The notes beneath the pieces are model-generated. The model worked only from the letters and a program-made list of their open reading frames with translations. It was not told where the DNA came from and searched no databases. 7,174 nt of DNA from PALSA-243 sp049522755 (lineage in GTDB: Bacteria > Acidobacteriota > Terriglobia > Bryobacterales > Bryobacteraceae), in assembly GCA_049522755.1 (NCBI GenBank), contig JBEKNN010000394.1, forward strand, positions 1-7,174, read 5' to 3'. The stretch's first letter is position 1. Each line of letters begins with the position of its first letter. Of this stretch, positions 1 through 6,521 are shown piece by piece. The position numbers were made by a program, and so were the translations under genes.

Positions 1-208
1 AGTAACCACAGAGGTCGCGGCCGGCAGCCAGGATTGTCTCCCCCCCACTCGCGCCGTGACCGTGAGATTCAGTAAATGCCGGGAGACCGCGTCCTAACGA
101 GGCGCTCTGGGTCCGGGTCCGATCAGAGCCGCGACCGTCAGAAGTCAACACCAGCCGAAAACCGGCTCCCCAAGATCGGTGAAGCACCCTGAAGCACCCT
201 CCATAGCA
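1..208. other. Upstream intergenic stretch with no recognisable gene
   Basis: I see no convincing coding sequence here. Two forward frames are open from the left edge but stop within the first 100 bases, and their translations resemble nothing I know. The stretch contains a C-run near 41-48, a 6-bp tandem repeat (gggtcc twice, 109-120), a short inverted repeat (agccg 153-157 with cggct 163-167, loop of 5) and a perfect 10-bp tandem duplication at 181-200. The inverted repeat has no T-tract on either strand, so it is not a good terminator. The end of an unrecognised upstream gene within the first 100 bases cannot be excluded. Confidence 0.5.
181..200. repeat. Perfect 10-bp tandem duplication
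   Basis: The unit gaagcaccct occurs twice in direct succession, ending 8 bases before the predicted -35 box. Nothing shows a function. It could be a slippage duplication or a pair of half-sites for an upstream-binding activator. The length of one DNA helical turn is suggestive but not proof. Confidence 0.6.
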
Positions 209-237
209 TTGACCAACTGGAAACGATGTGCTAGCGT
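209..237 (+). promoter_or_regulatory. Predicted sigma70-type promoter of the B12 operon
   Basis: TTGACC at 209-214 matches the -35 consensus at five of six bases. After a 17-base spacer, TAGCGT at 232-237 matches the -10 consensus at three of six. A TG at 229-230, one base upstream of the -10, makes it an extended -10 element that can offset the weak hexamer. The start of transcription would fall near 244, two bases before the closing stem of the riboswitch aptamer (246). That agreement is the best support for the call. It is a prediction by consensus, not a mapped start. Confidence 0.6.
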
Positions 238-242
238 GGAAA

Positions 243-411
243 CTTCCTGAGGTGCTCGTCAGTAAGGCGAGTGAAAAGGGAAGCGGGTGAAAATCCCGCA
301 CGGTCCCGCCACTGTAAGCAGCGAGCGGCCGGCGCACCAGGCCACTGTCCGTCGGGATGGGAAGGCAAGCCGGTTGAGCAATGACCTGCGAGTCAGGAGA
401 CCTGCCTCGGG
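243..411 (+). promoter_or_regulatory. Cobalamin riboswitch aptamer
   Basis: The conserved segments appear in the expected order: ggtgctcg (251-258), aaaagggaa (274-282), a GC hairpin (gcggg 283-287 with cccgc 295-299), the core cggtcccgccactgtaa (301-317), a second gccactg arm (341-347) followed by ggatgggaaggc (355-366), and the B12 box agtcaggagacctgcc (391-406). The closing stem P1 pairs 246-252 with 405-410, with one bulged base at 248. The length and the peripheral 3' arm fit the large adenosylcobalamin-type class, but the ligand preference is inferred. The element normally lowers expression when cobalamin is plentiful. It lies directly ahead of cobU and should govern the whole operon. 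Confidence 0.97.
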
Positions 412-453
412 TGAATTGAGCGCTATGCTTCCCGTGAAAGCAGATCGTGCAGA

Positions 454-491
454 AGGCAACCTCATTTCGCAGGTTGTTTCCTCCGGTTTTT
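454..491 (+). terminator. Candidate riboswitch-controlled intrinsic terminator
   Basis: In the expression platform, caacct (457-462) pairs with aggttg (471-476). The stem can extend through g456-t477, g455-t478 and a454-t479, two of which are G-U pairs, around an 8-base loop (463-470). A TTT follows the core stem and a second T-run lies at 487-491, with cctccgg between them. The stem is modest and the T-tract is interrupted, so termination may be weak, or the element may act with another mechanism. The 3' arm can also pair with 382-392 beside the B12 box, which is what an antiterminator would do. Confidence 0.4.
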
Positions 492-534
492 CCCTATTCA
501 CTTTCGCTCTGAGGCGTGCGCGGTTCTTCGAATT

Positions 535-550
535 GAGGCCCGGATTCCTC
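535..550 (+). promoter_or_regulatory. Hairpin over the likely cobU ribosome-binding region
   Basis: gagg (535-538), the only purine-rich ribosome-binding candidate before cobU, lies 16 bases from the ATG, which is too far for a typical site. It can pair with cctc (547-550), which sits just before the start codon. The hairpin could hide the site, or it could shorten the effective distance to the ATG. The stem is only 4 bp, so this is tentative. It leaves open translational control by the riboswitch in addition to, or instead of, termination. Confidence 0.25.
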
Positions 551-554
551 GGCG

Positions 555-1106
555 ATGTTGACACTGATTCTTGGCGGCGCTAGAAGCGGCAAATCCCGTC
601 TGGCCCAGCGTCTGGCAGCCCCAGCCGGACGCGTCAGCTATGTCGCCACGGCCCAACCCGGACACGACCCGGAGATGGCGGCGCGCATTGAGCGGCACCG
701 CGCCGACCGGCCAATCACATGGCGCACTATTGAAGAGCCTCTGGCGTTGGCCCACGTGGTAGAGAGAGCGGCAAGTGAGACTGATGCCATTCTGGTCGAT
801 TGTCTGACGCTCTGGCTCAGCAATCTGTTCTGGGAGCATCGGGACTGCGCGCCGCTGCAAGTGGAAGCTGCCGCGCGCAGTGAACTCCAGCGGATCGCCG
901 CCGCGGCTCGGCAGTGTCACATCATTCTGGTTTCCAATGAGCTCGGTTGCGGAACCGTTCCGGAGGCCGCCGTGACTCGCGGCTTCAGAGACACTCAAGG
1001 CTTGTTGAACCAATGGGCCGCCGAGGCCGCAGATGAGGTGATCCTCAGTGTCGCCGGGCTGCCGCTCTATCTGAAGACTGCTTCGCACCGTAAGGATACC
1101 CAATGA
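555..1106 (+). CDS. cobU: Bifunctional adenosylcobinamide kinase / adenosylcobinamide-phosphate guanylyltransferase
   Basis: This cytoplasmic enzyme phosphorylates the aminopropanol arm of adenosylcobinamide and then transfers GMP to it, giving adenosylcobinamide-GDP for lower-ligand attachment by CobS. The 183-residue length is normal for CobU/CobP. The protein opens with the family's typical start, and the P-loop GGARSGKS lies at residues 7-14. His48 in RIERHRADRP corresponds to the histidine that carries GMP in the Salmonella enzyme (His46). VDCLTLWLSN (81-90) and the C-terminal block from VSNELG (126-131) through AGLPLYLK (167-174) are characteristic. The usual NEVG reads NELG here, a mild change. 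The ATG at 555 is chosen because it yields the canonical MLTLILGGARSGKS start. No good Shine-Dalgarno site is seen at normal spacing. It is the first gene after the riboswitch, and its stop overlaps the next start by 4 nt. Confidence 0.96.
   Translation: MLTLILGGARSGKSRLAQRLAAPAGRVSYVATAQPGHDPEMAARIERHRADRPITWRTIEEPLALAHVVERAASETDAILVDCLTLWLSNLFWEHRDCAPLQVEAAARSELQRIAAAARQCHIILVSNELGCGTVPEAAVTRGFRDTQGLLNQWAAEAADEVILSVAGLPLYLKTASHRKDTQ
1091..1096 (+). promoter_or_regulatory. Ribosome-binding site for cbiA
   Basis: taagga lies 6 bases before the ATG at 1103, inside the last codons of cobU. It supports that start, which overlaps the cobU stop in an ATGA. Confidence 0.6.
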
Positions 1107-2479
1107 GTGTTCCACGCATCGTGGTCGCAGGAACACACAGCGGCGTAGGTAAGACTACGGTCGCAACCGGAATCATGGCCGCACTTCACAGACGCAGTCT
1201 TAGGGTGCAAGGCTTCAAGGTTGGGCCCGATTTCATCGATCCTACCTTTCATCACGCCGCGACTGGGCGGCCGAGTCACAACCTGGATGGATGGATGCTA
1301 TCGCGCGAAACCAATCTCGACCTCTTCGCGCACGCCATTAATGACGCCGAGGCCGATGTCGCTGTCATCGAAGGAGTCATGGGACTCTTTGATGGGAAAG
1401 GCTCGCCGTCACTGTCGGGGTCACTGTCCGGGACAACGGCCGAAATGGCCATCTGGTTGGACGCGGCGGTGGTTCTGGTGCTGGATGCTTCGGCTATGGC
1501 GGGGAGTGCCGCCGCAATCGTACACGGCTTCGATACCATGGTCCCCGAGCTCCAGTTATCGGCGGTAGTGTGCAATAAGGTAGCGAGTGACAAGCACTAC
1601 GGTTACCTGCGCGATGCGATTGCCGCGCACTGCCGTCTAGCGCTGCTTGGCTATCTTCCTCGCGATGCAAGCTTCTCGATGCCCGAACGGCATCTGGGGC
1701 TTCATCTTGCGGATGAGACGCTGACGGAGGATCGTCTTGACCGGCTGGCGGCGTGGATTGAATCCCATCTGGACCTCGATCGCTTGCTGGAGTTAAGCGC
1801 GCGTCCCAAGACTCCAGTGACTCCGCCGAAAGCGCCTGCGCGAAAGCCCGAGCGTGTTCGCATTGGCATCGCCCGTGACGCTGCCTTTTGCTTTTACTAT
1901 CACGACAATCTGCAACTGCTGCGCGCGCTGGGTGCGGAACTCATCGATTTCAGCCCGGTTGCCGACTGTATGCTCCCCCCGAACCTGGATGGGATCTATC
2001 TCGGCGGTGGATACCCGGAATTGCACGCGGAAGCTCTCTCGGCGAACGAGCCCATGCGAAGTGCAATCGCGGAATTCGTCGCGAACGATGCGCCGGTTTA
2101 TGCCGAGTGCGGCGGCTTCATGTACCTGACACAGGCGATTGTCGACCTATCGGGGCGAAGCTGGCCGATGGCCGGAATCTTCCCCACCAGCGCACGTATG
2201 CAGAAACGCCTGGCGAAGCTGGGCTACATCGAAGTCGAGAATTGCGAGGCGGAGGGCTGGCTATCCCCGGGAGAATGCGCCAGGGGACACGAGTTCCGTT
2301 ACTCTGTCATCGATCCCATGCCGGAAACTATCCGCCGCGTTTACAAGGACCCGGCGGAAGGCTATCGCGTGGGGTCGGTCCTGGGCAGCTACATCCATCT
2401 TCACTTTCTCTCTTGTCCAAACTTCGTCGCAGGATTCGTTCGCGATTGCGCCCAGCGGCGCGTTGAAAATACAAAATGA
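1103..2479 (+). CDS. cbiA: Cobyrinate a,c-diamide synthase (CbiA/CobB)
   Basis: This enzyme uses ATP and glutamine to amidate the a and c carboxylates of cobyrinic acid (hydrogenobyrinic acid in the aerobic route). The 458 residues match the family length. The N-terminal synthetase domain has the P-loop GTHSGVGKTT (10-19), then GFKVGPDFIDP (37-47), NLDGWMLS (60-67) and EGVMGLFDG (90-98). A proline- and lysine-rich linker (about 233-250) leads to the class I glutamine amidotransferase domain. That domain shows YLGGGYPELHAE (299-310), the nucleophile Cys336 in AECGGFMYL, and the catalytic histidine in GSYIHLHFLS (probably His432). An acidic partner is expected but I cannot assign it with certainty. 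The short repeat LSGS-LSGT (104-111) reflects a 12-bp near-duplication in the DNA. The start is supported by an ATGA overlap with cobU and by taagga 6 bases upstream. CobQ is excluded by the CbiA-type layout and size. Confidence 0.96.
   Translation: MSVPRIVVAGTHSGVGKTTVATGIMAALHRRSLRVQGFKVGPDFIDPTFHHAATGRPSHNLDGWMLSRETNLDLFAHAINDAEADVAVIEGVMGLFDGKGSPSLSGSLSGTTAEMAIWLDAAVVLVLDASAMAGSAAAIVHGFDTMVPELQLSAVVCNKVASDKHYGYLRDAIAAHCRLALLGYLPRDASFSMPERHLGLHLADETLTEDRLDRLAAWIESHLDLDRLLELSARPKTPVTPPKAPARKPERVRIGIARDAAFCFYYHDNLQLLRALGAELIDFSPVADCMLPPNLDGIYLGGGYPELHAEALSANEPMRSAIAEFVANDAPVYAECGGFMYLTQAIVDLSGRSWPMAGIFPTSARMQKRLAKLGYIEVENCEAEGWLSPGECARGHEFRYSVIDPMPETIRRVYKDPAEGYRVGSVLGSYIHLHFLSCPNFVAGFVRDCAQRRVENTK
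1408..1431 (+). repeat. 12-bp near-perfect tandem repeat inside cbiA
   Basis: gtcactgtcggg (1408-1419) is followed at once by gtcactgtccgg (1420-1431), with 11 of 12 bases identical. It preserves the reading frame and encodes the repeated LSG segment just before TTAEMA. It lengthens a loop next to the conserved DG motif and probably arose by slippage. Confidence 0.6.
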
Positions 2480-4896
2480 CTAAGTCCTCTTTACTATTGT
2501 TAATCACGCTGACAATCGTTGGCACGGCAGTCAATGCACAGTCCGGCGCATCCATTACCGGGACAGTGAAAGATCCGCAAGGGCAGCCAATTCCCGGAGC
2601 CACTCTCACTCTGTTTTCAAGCACCGGCGCCGCGGGCAGCGCCACCACCAGCGACTCCGCGGGCGGCTACCGCTTCGAGGGTTTGCCCAAGGGCGACTAC
2701 CTGCTCCGCGCCGCGGCTCCCGGTTTTGCGCTGTTTCTCGTCGAGGATATCCACCTCAGCGCCGGCGCGGTCGAGACGCGGGAGGTCGCTCTTCAAGTCT
2801 CCGGAGTGCGCGAGCAAGTGGTAGTCACTGCATCTGGAACGCCGCAACTGCCCGAGCACGTATCCAAAGCGACTACCGTAATCGACCAGGCCGAAGCCGA
2901 CGCTCGCGATGTCTCGGCTCTCTCCGACGTGGTTGCTCTTACGCCTGGCGTGCGCGTGCAACAACTCGGCGGACCGGGGTCCTTCACCACGATCCAGATC
3001 CGCGGGCTTCGCGATCAGGACACCGCGGTGCTGGTGGACGGCCTGAGATTGCGGGATGCTTCGGCCACACAGGCAGATGCGTCGGGATTGATCGAAGACC
3101 TGATGTTCACGGACGCCAATCAGGTGGAAGTGATGCGCGGCTCCGGGTCGTCGCTTTATGGGACGAACGCGATAGGCGGAGTGATCAACGTGATTACGGA
3201 CGAAGGTGGCGGGCGCACGCGGGGAAGCGTATTGTTAGAAGGCGGATCTCTGGGCGCTTTTCGCGGAAGAGCGCAACTCTCGGGTGGATTCCACAACGAC
3301 CGGATCGAGTACAGTCTGGGAGTGACGGAAACCGATGTCACCAGCGGGCTCAATGGAGACGCTCCGTTCCGCAACACCAGCACCCAAGGGCGAGTGACCT
3401 TTCACCTTTCGCCGTCGCTCCGCCTCACTGCGCGTCTCTACGGCGCCGATTCCTTCAGCAAGGTCCTTGGAGAGCCGGATCTTCTCGGCTCACCGTCGGG
3501 ACTTGGAATTGTCAATGCGATCCCGCTTTCCCCGACGCTGGTCAAGCTCTACCAAAACGGAACTCCGCTCTCGCAGCTCAATACCGGCAACGCGACCTTC
3601 ATTCCTGCGCCCGACGACCCCGATTCCACGCGCGACGCACGTTATGTCACAGCCGCCCTCATCCTGAACGGGCAGGCTGCGCCGTCACTCGATTACTCGG
3701 CGAGTTACCAGCTGGTTTCGAACGGACGCCGCTATGGTAACGGACCCGCCGGAGTGGATTATCAAGCGGACAGCAGCACGCGTTCGCTCTACGACGGGCG
3801 CATCCAGACGGCGGACGCGCAGTTTCACTACCATCTGGGCCGCTTCAACCTGCTCAGTGGAGGCTACGAATTCGAAACTGAGACTTACGCCAACGACAAC
3901 ACGCAACAGTTCGTTCCCGCCGCCACTAACGCGATAAATGTCACACAGCGAAGTAACTCTGTTTTTGTTCAGGACCAGATGCGGTTTCTCGGCGACCGCC
4001 TCCAGATTTCCGGCGCATTCCGGGCGCAGTTCTTCGCGCTGGATAGCCCGATGTTCAGCCCCTTGGCGTCGGCGCCATATCAAGGGATCGCGTTTCCCTC
4101 GCCCACGCCCGCGTACACCGGCGACTCCTCTGTCGCATATTTCTTTCGCAAATCGGAGACGAAACTGCGCGCGCACGCTGGCCGCGGCTATCGCGCGCCT
4201 TCGCTGTTCGAAAGGTTCGGAACCGGCTTCGATCCGGTTTACGGCTATTCGGTTTACGGCGATCCACGCCTGAAACCCGAGCACTCCACCGGTATCGATG
4301 CCGGCGTCGACCAGACTTTCTTCAAGGGTCGCCTTAAGACTTCGGCGACCTACTTTTATACCTGGCTTGAAAACGTCATTAACTTCGATACGTCCGGCTT
4401 GATCGACCCAGCCACTGACCCGTTCGGCCGCTCCGTCGGTTATCTGAACACAAAAGGCGGAATTTCCCGCGGCATCGAAACCAGCGCGGCCGTGGCTCCA
4501 GTTCGCTCAGTCAAAGTAACCGCCGCTTACACCTACGTAAACGCGATTGAGCGCACTCCGATAGTCGGCGATGTGCTGCAAACTTTTGTTATTCCCAAAA
4601 ACCAATTCTCGCTGCTGGTGACGGAACAAGCGACGTCGCGGCTGATGCTGACGTTCGACACACTCGCATCCAGCAGCTATCTGGCGCCGGTTTACGGCGA
4701 TGTAGTCACTCAGACCTATCGCTTCAATGGGATTCACAAGGTGAACCTGGGAGCCAGTTATCGGATTCCGATCGGCGAGTACCGGGCCATCCGCTTTTTC
4801 GTGCGGGCGGATAATATTTTCAACCAGACATATTTTGAAAGCGGATTTCTCACACCGGGTCGAACGGCGTCGAGCGGGCTACAATACGAGTTTTGA
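2476..4896 (+). CDS. btuB: TonB-dependent outer-membrane receptor, probable corrinoid transporter (BtuB-like)
   Basis: This is a predicted 22-strand outer-membrane barrel that imports its ligand with energy from TonB. Residues 1-21 form a signal peptide (hydrophobic core from Leu6, cleavage after VNA). Residues about 26-107 form a carboxypeptidase-regulatory-like beta-sandwich (SITGTVKDPQGQPIPGATL, YRFEGLPKGDYLLRAAAPGF). A Ton box-like EQVVVTAS follows (113-120). The plug domain runs to about 241 and includes LSDVVALTPGVRV, IQIRGLRDQDTAVLVDGLRL and VEVMRGSGSSLYGTNAIGGVINVIT. The barrel ends in the expected aromatic residue (GLQYEF). YGDPRLKPEHSTG is a typical barrel motif. The 806 residues exceed the usual BtuB length, partly because of the extra N-terminal domain. 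The assignment to corrinoids rests on the riboswitch and on overlap or abutment with cbiA and btuF. Sequence alone would allow a siderophore or other ligand. The start overlaps the cbiA stop (ATGA). No strong ribosome-binding site is seen, so coupling is likely. Confidence 0.9.
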   Translation: MTKSSLLLLITLTIVGTAVNAQSGASITGTVKDPQGQPIPGATLTLFSSTGAAGSATTSDSAGGYRFEGLPKGDYLLRAAAPGFALFLVEDIHLSAGAVETREVALQVSGVREQVVVTASGTPQLPEHVSKATTVIDQAEADARDVSALSDVVALTPGVRVQQLGGPGSFTTIQIRGLRDQDTAVLVDGLRLRDASATQADASGLIEDLMFTDANQVEVMRGSGSSLYGTNAIGGVINVITDEGGGRTRGSVLLEGGSLGAFRGRAQLSGGFHNDRIEYSLGVTETDVTSGLNGDAPFRNTSTQGRVTFHLSPSLRLTARLYGADSFSKVLGEPDLLGSPSGLGIVNAIPLSPTLVKLYQNGTPLSQLNTGNATFIPAPDDPDSTRDARYVTAALILNGQAAPSLDYSASYQLVSNGRRYGNGPAGVDYQADSSTRSLYDGRIQTADAQFHYHLGRFNLLSGGYEFETETYANDNTQQFVPAATNAINVTQRSNSVFVQDQMRFLGDRLQISGAFRAQFFALDSPMFSPLASAPYQGIAFPSPTPAYTGDSSVAYFFRKSETKLRAHAGRGYRAPSLFERFGTGFDPVYGYSVYGDPRLKPEHSTGIDAGVDQTFFKGRLKTSATYFYTWLENVINFDTSGLIDPATDPFGRSVGYLNTKGGISRGIETSAAVAPVRSVKVTAAYTYVNAIERTPIVGDVLQTFVIPKNQFSLLVTEQATSRLMLTFDTLASSSYLAPVYGDVVTQTYRFNGIHKVNLGASYRIPIGEYRAIRFFVRADNIFNQTYFESGFLTPGRTASSGLQYEF

Positions 4897-4897
4897 C

Positions 4898-5740
4898 ATG
4901 CGACGCGCGTTACTTTTCACTCTATCTTTCGCGCTCTGCGCCGCCGGCGCGGACATGCCGCAGCGGATTGTCTCTTTGTCCCCGGATTTGACGGAAATAC
5001 TCTATGGCGTGGGAGCCTTCAATCGCGTCGTGGGCGTATCCAATTATGAAACGTATCCTCCAGAGGCCGCGAAGCTTCCCAGCCTCGGTCAACTGCACAA
5101 TCCTAATTTGGAAAAACTCACCGCGCTGCGTCCCGACCTGGTTGTCATCAATAACGCGCAAGCTCCCTTCCTCGAGGATACGCTGAAGGAACTAGGACTC
5201 CGAGTTCTGCAGACGTCCAATCGGTCCATCAAGGAAGTGCTCGCCTCGATGATCGCTATCGGACACGCTACGGGCAACGATGTCGAGGCCGCCAAACTAT
5301 CAGCAGCTACGCGTGAAGCGCTCGATCGCGTCGCGCGCAAAACAGACCGTCTTCCTAAGCCGCGAGTGGTGCTGATTGTCAATCGGACGCCAGGAACCCT
5401 GCGCGATCTGAGCACTGCCACCGAGGGGAGCTTCCTCGCGGAGCTTGTCGAGATCGCGGGAGGCCGCATAGTCGTACAGCCTGCTAAGAGCGGATACGGA
5501 AGGCTGGCCAAGGAGGACCTGCTCGCCATCGACCCCGACATTATCCTCGACTTCATTCACGGACCGAAGAGCCGTTTCGCCGGCGATCCGGTAGAAGCGT
5601 GGCGTGAGATGCCCGAATTGAAAGCCGTGCGGGCGCATCGCATCCATGGCGTGAATGAGGACTTCGTGCCGCATGCCTCGCAGCGCATCGTGCAGACAGC
5701 CGTGCTTTTCGCTAAGCTGATACATCCCGAGATCGAGTGA
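4898..5740 (+). CDS. btuF: Periplasmic cobalamin-binding protein BtuF
   Basis: This soluble periplasmic protein captures corrinoid delivered by the outer-membrane receptor and docks on BtuC. The chosen ATG (4898) lies 1 base after the receptor stop and gives 280 residues with a clean signal peptide: MRRALLF, a hydrophobic core, and likely cleavage after AAGA (residue 18). A start 63 bases upstream in the same frame would put 21 charged residues before the signal and is rejected. The Cys at 14 lacks a proper lipobox, so I call it secreted rather than a lipoprotein. The mature protein begins with PQRIVSLSPDLTEILYGVG (21-39), the family's hallmark, followed by SLGQLHNPNLEKLTALRPDLVV. The C-terminal lobe has WREMPELKAVRAHRIHGV and ends in FAKLIHPEIE. 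Class III binding proteins for haem or siderophores look similar. The riboswitch-led operon favours cobalamin. Confidence 0.92.
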   Translation: MRRALLFTLSFALCAAGADMPQRIVSLSPDLTEILYGVGAFNRVVGVSNYETYPPEAAKLPSLGQLHNPNLEKLTALRPDLVVINNAQAPFLEDTLKELGLRVLQTSNRSIKEVLASMIAIGHATGNDVEAAKLSAATREALDRVARKTDRLPKPRVVLIVNRTPGTLRDLSTATEGSFLAELVEIAGGRIVVQPAKSGYGRLAKEDLLAIDPDIILDFIHGPKSRFAGDPVEAWREMPELKAVRAHRIHGVNEDFVPHASQRIVQTAVLFAKLIHPEIE

Positions 5741-6519
5741 TGCCGCAAGCCTGGTTCGAAGCCTGCCATCTCGACTATGCCTACGCCAACGCCTCGTTAG
5801 TGGTGCGGAGTGTCAGCCTGGCTTCAACTCCAGGGTGCATGACGGCGGTGATCGGCGCCAATGGTTCCGGAAAATCCACGCTGATCCGAATGCTGGCTGG
5901 GTTGCTGAAGCCGCTGGCCGGAACCATTCTGCTCGACGGCGTGGCATTGGATGATTGGCAGCCGCGATTGCGCGCGCGCGAAATTGCCTATGTGCCGCAA
6001 TCGACGACGACGGCTTTCCCCTTTCGCGTGATCGACCTGGTCTTGAGCGGCCGGACGCCGCACACGCTCAGGTTTCGCTTTGAGAGCGCGCATGACTCGG
6101 AGATAGCCATGGAGGCGCTGGATACTGTTGGAGCCGCGCATCTCGCAGGGAGGTCCTTTATCAGTCTGTCGGGTGGCGAGCGGCAAATGGTGATTCTAGC
6201 GCGCGCGCTGGCTCAGGAGCCGCGATTACTGTTGCTCGACGAGCCTTCGTCGTCGCTCGATCTGAAGCACCGCGCGGATTTTATCCGGACACTTGCGCGG
6301 TTACGAGATACAAAGCGTCTCAGCGTTATCATGATCACTCACGATTTGCAGTTGACCGGCCCGTTCGACCAGGTTCTGGCGCTACGCTGCGGAGAAGTGA
6401 CCGCGGCGGGACGGCCGGATGAAGTTCTCCGCGCCCATCTGCTCCGCGAGGTCTATGGCGATCCAAACGTGCGCACGCAGCGGATGGGAGATCAGACACT
6501 GGTATGGGTGGAGTTATAA
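5740..6519 (+). CDS. btuD: Cobalamin ABC transporter ATP-binding protein BtuD
   Basis: This is the cytoplasmic ATPase that powers the BtuCD importer. With the ATG at 5740 it has 259 residues. The motifs are complete: Walker A GANGSGKST (39-47), the Q-loop glutamine in YVPQ (87), signature LSGGERQ (143-149), Walker B LLLLDEP (163-169), D-loop SSLD (171-174) and switch histidine in ITHD (201). The segment VIDLVLSGRTPH after the Q-loop is typical of the FecE/BtuD group, so haem or siderophore importers are the main alternatives. The ATG overlaps the btuF stop by 1 base (TGATG). A GTG at 5737, giving a 4-base overlap and one extra residue, is equally possible. Only a weak gag (5729-5731) lies upstream, so translation is probably coupled to btuF. 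Confidence 0.94.
   Translation: MPQAWFEACHLDYAYANASLVVRSVSLASTPGCMTAVIGANGSGKSTLIRMLAGLLKPLAGTILLDGVALDDWQPRLRAREIAYVPQSTTTAFPFRVIDLVLSGRTPHTLRFRFESAHDSEIAMEALDTVGAAHLAGRSFISLSGGERQMVILARALAQEPRLLLLDEPSSSLDLKHRADFIRTLARLRDTKRLSVIMITHDLQLTGPFDQVLALRCGEVTAAGRPDEVLRAHLLREVYGDPNVRTQRMGDQTLVWVEL
6510..6513 (+). promoter_or_regulatory. Ribosome-binding site favouring the GTG start of btuC
   Basis: ggag lies 8 bases before the GTG at 6522, an ideal distance. The competing ATG at 6504 has gggag at 6486-6490, 13 bases away, which is too far. This decides the start in favour of 6522, though not firmly. Confidence 0.5.
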
Positions 6520-6521
6520 CA

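Noticed and set aside
153..167. Inverted repeat agccg/cggct as a terminator of an upstream gene
   Set aside because: The stem is only 5 bp and no T-run follows on either strand.
287..583. A 98-codon plus-strand frame across the riboswitch and leader
   Set aside because: It lies over the structured aptamer, its start is inside a conserved RNA segment, and the translation has no recognisable features.
498..1136. A 212-codon open frame on the minus strand opposite cobU
   Set aside because: It is antisense to a clear cobU with intact motifs, its translation matches no family I know, and long antisense frames are common in GC-rich genes.
1888..2466. A 192-codon plus-strand frame inside cbiA
   Set aside because: It is out of frame with the amidotransferase domain, and its Arg- and Cys-rich translation is typical of a frame-shifted read. 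The cbiA frame contains all the conserved residues.
2463..2497. Possible internal promoter in the AT-rich cbiA/receptor junction (TTGAAA at 2463, tactat at 2492)
   Set aside because: The spacing is 23 bases, well beyond the usual 16-19, and the genes overlap as in an operon.
3685..4284. A 199-codon minus-strand open frame opposite the receptor gene
   Set aside because: It is a GC-rich shadow frame with an arginine-rich, low-information translation and no domain. The plus strand encodes a coherent barrel.
4835..4897. Upstream ATG for btuF giving 21 more residues
   Set aside because: It would overlap the receptor gene by about 60 bases and place a charged segment ahead of the signal peptide. 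The ATG at 4898 gives a proper signal.
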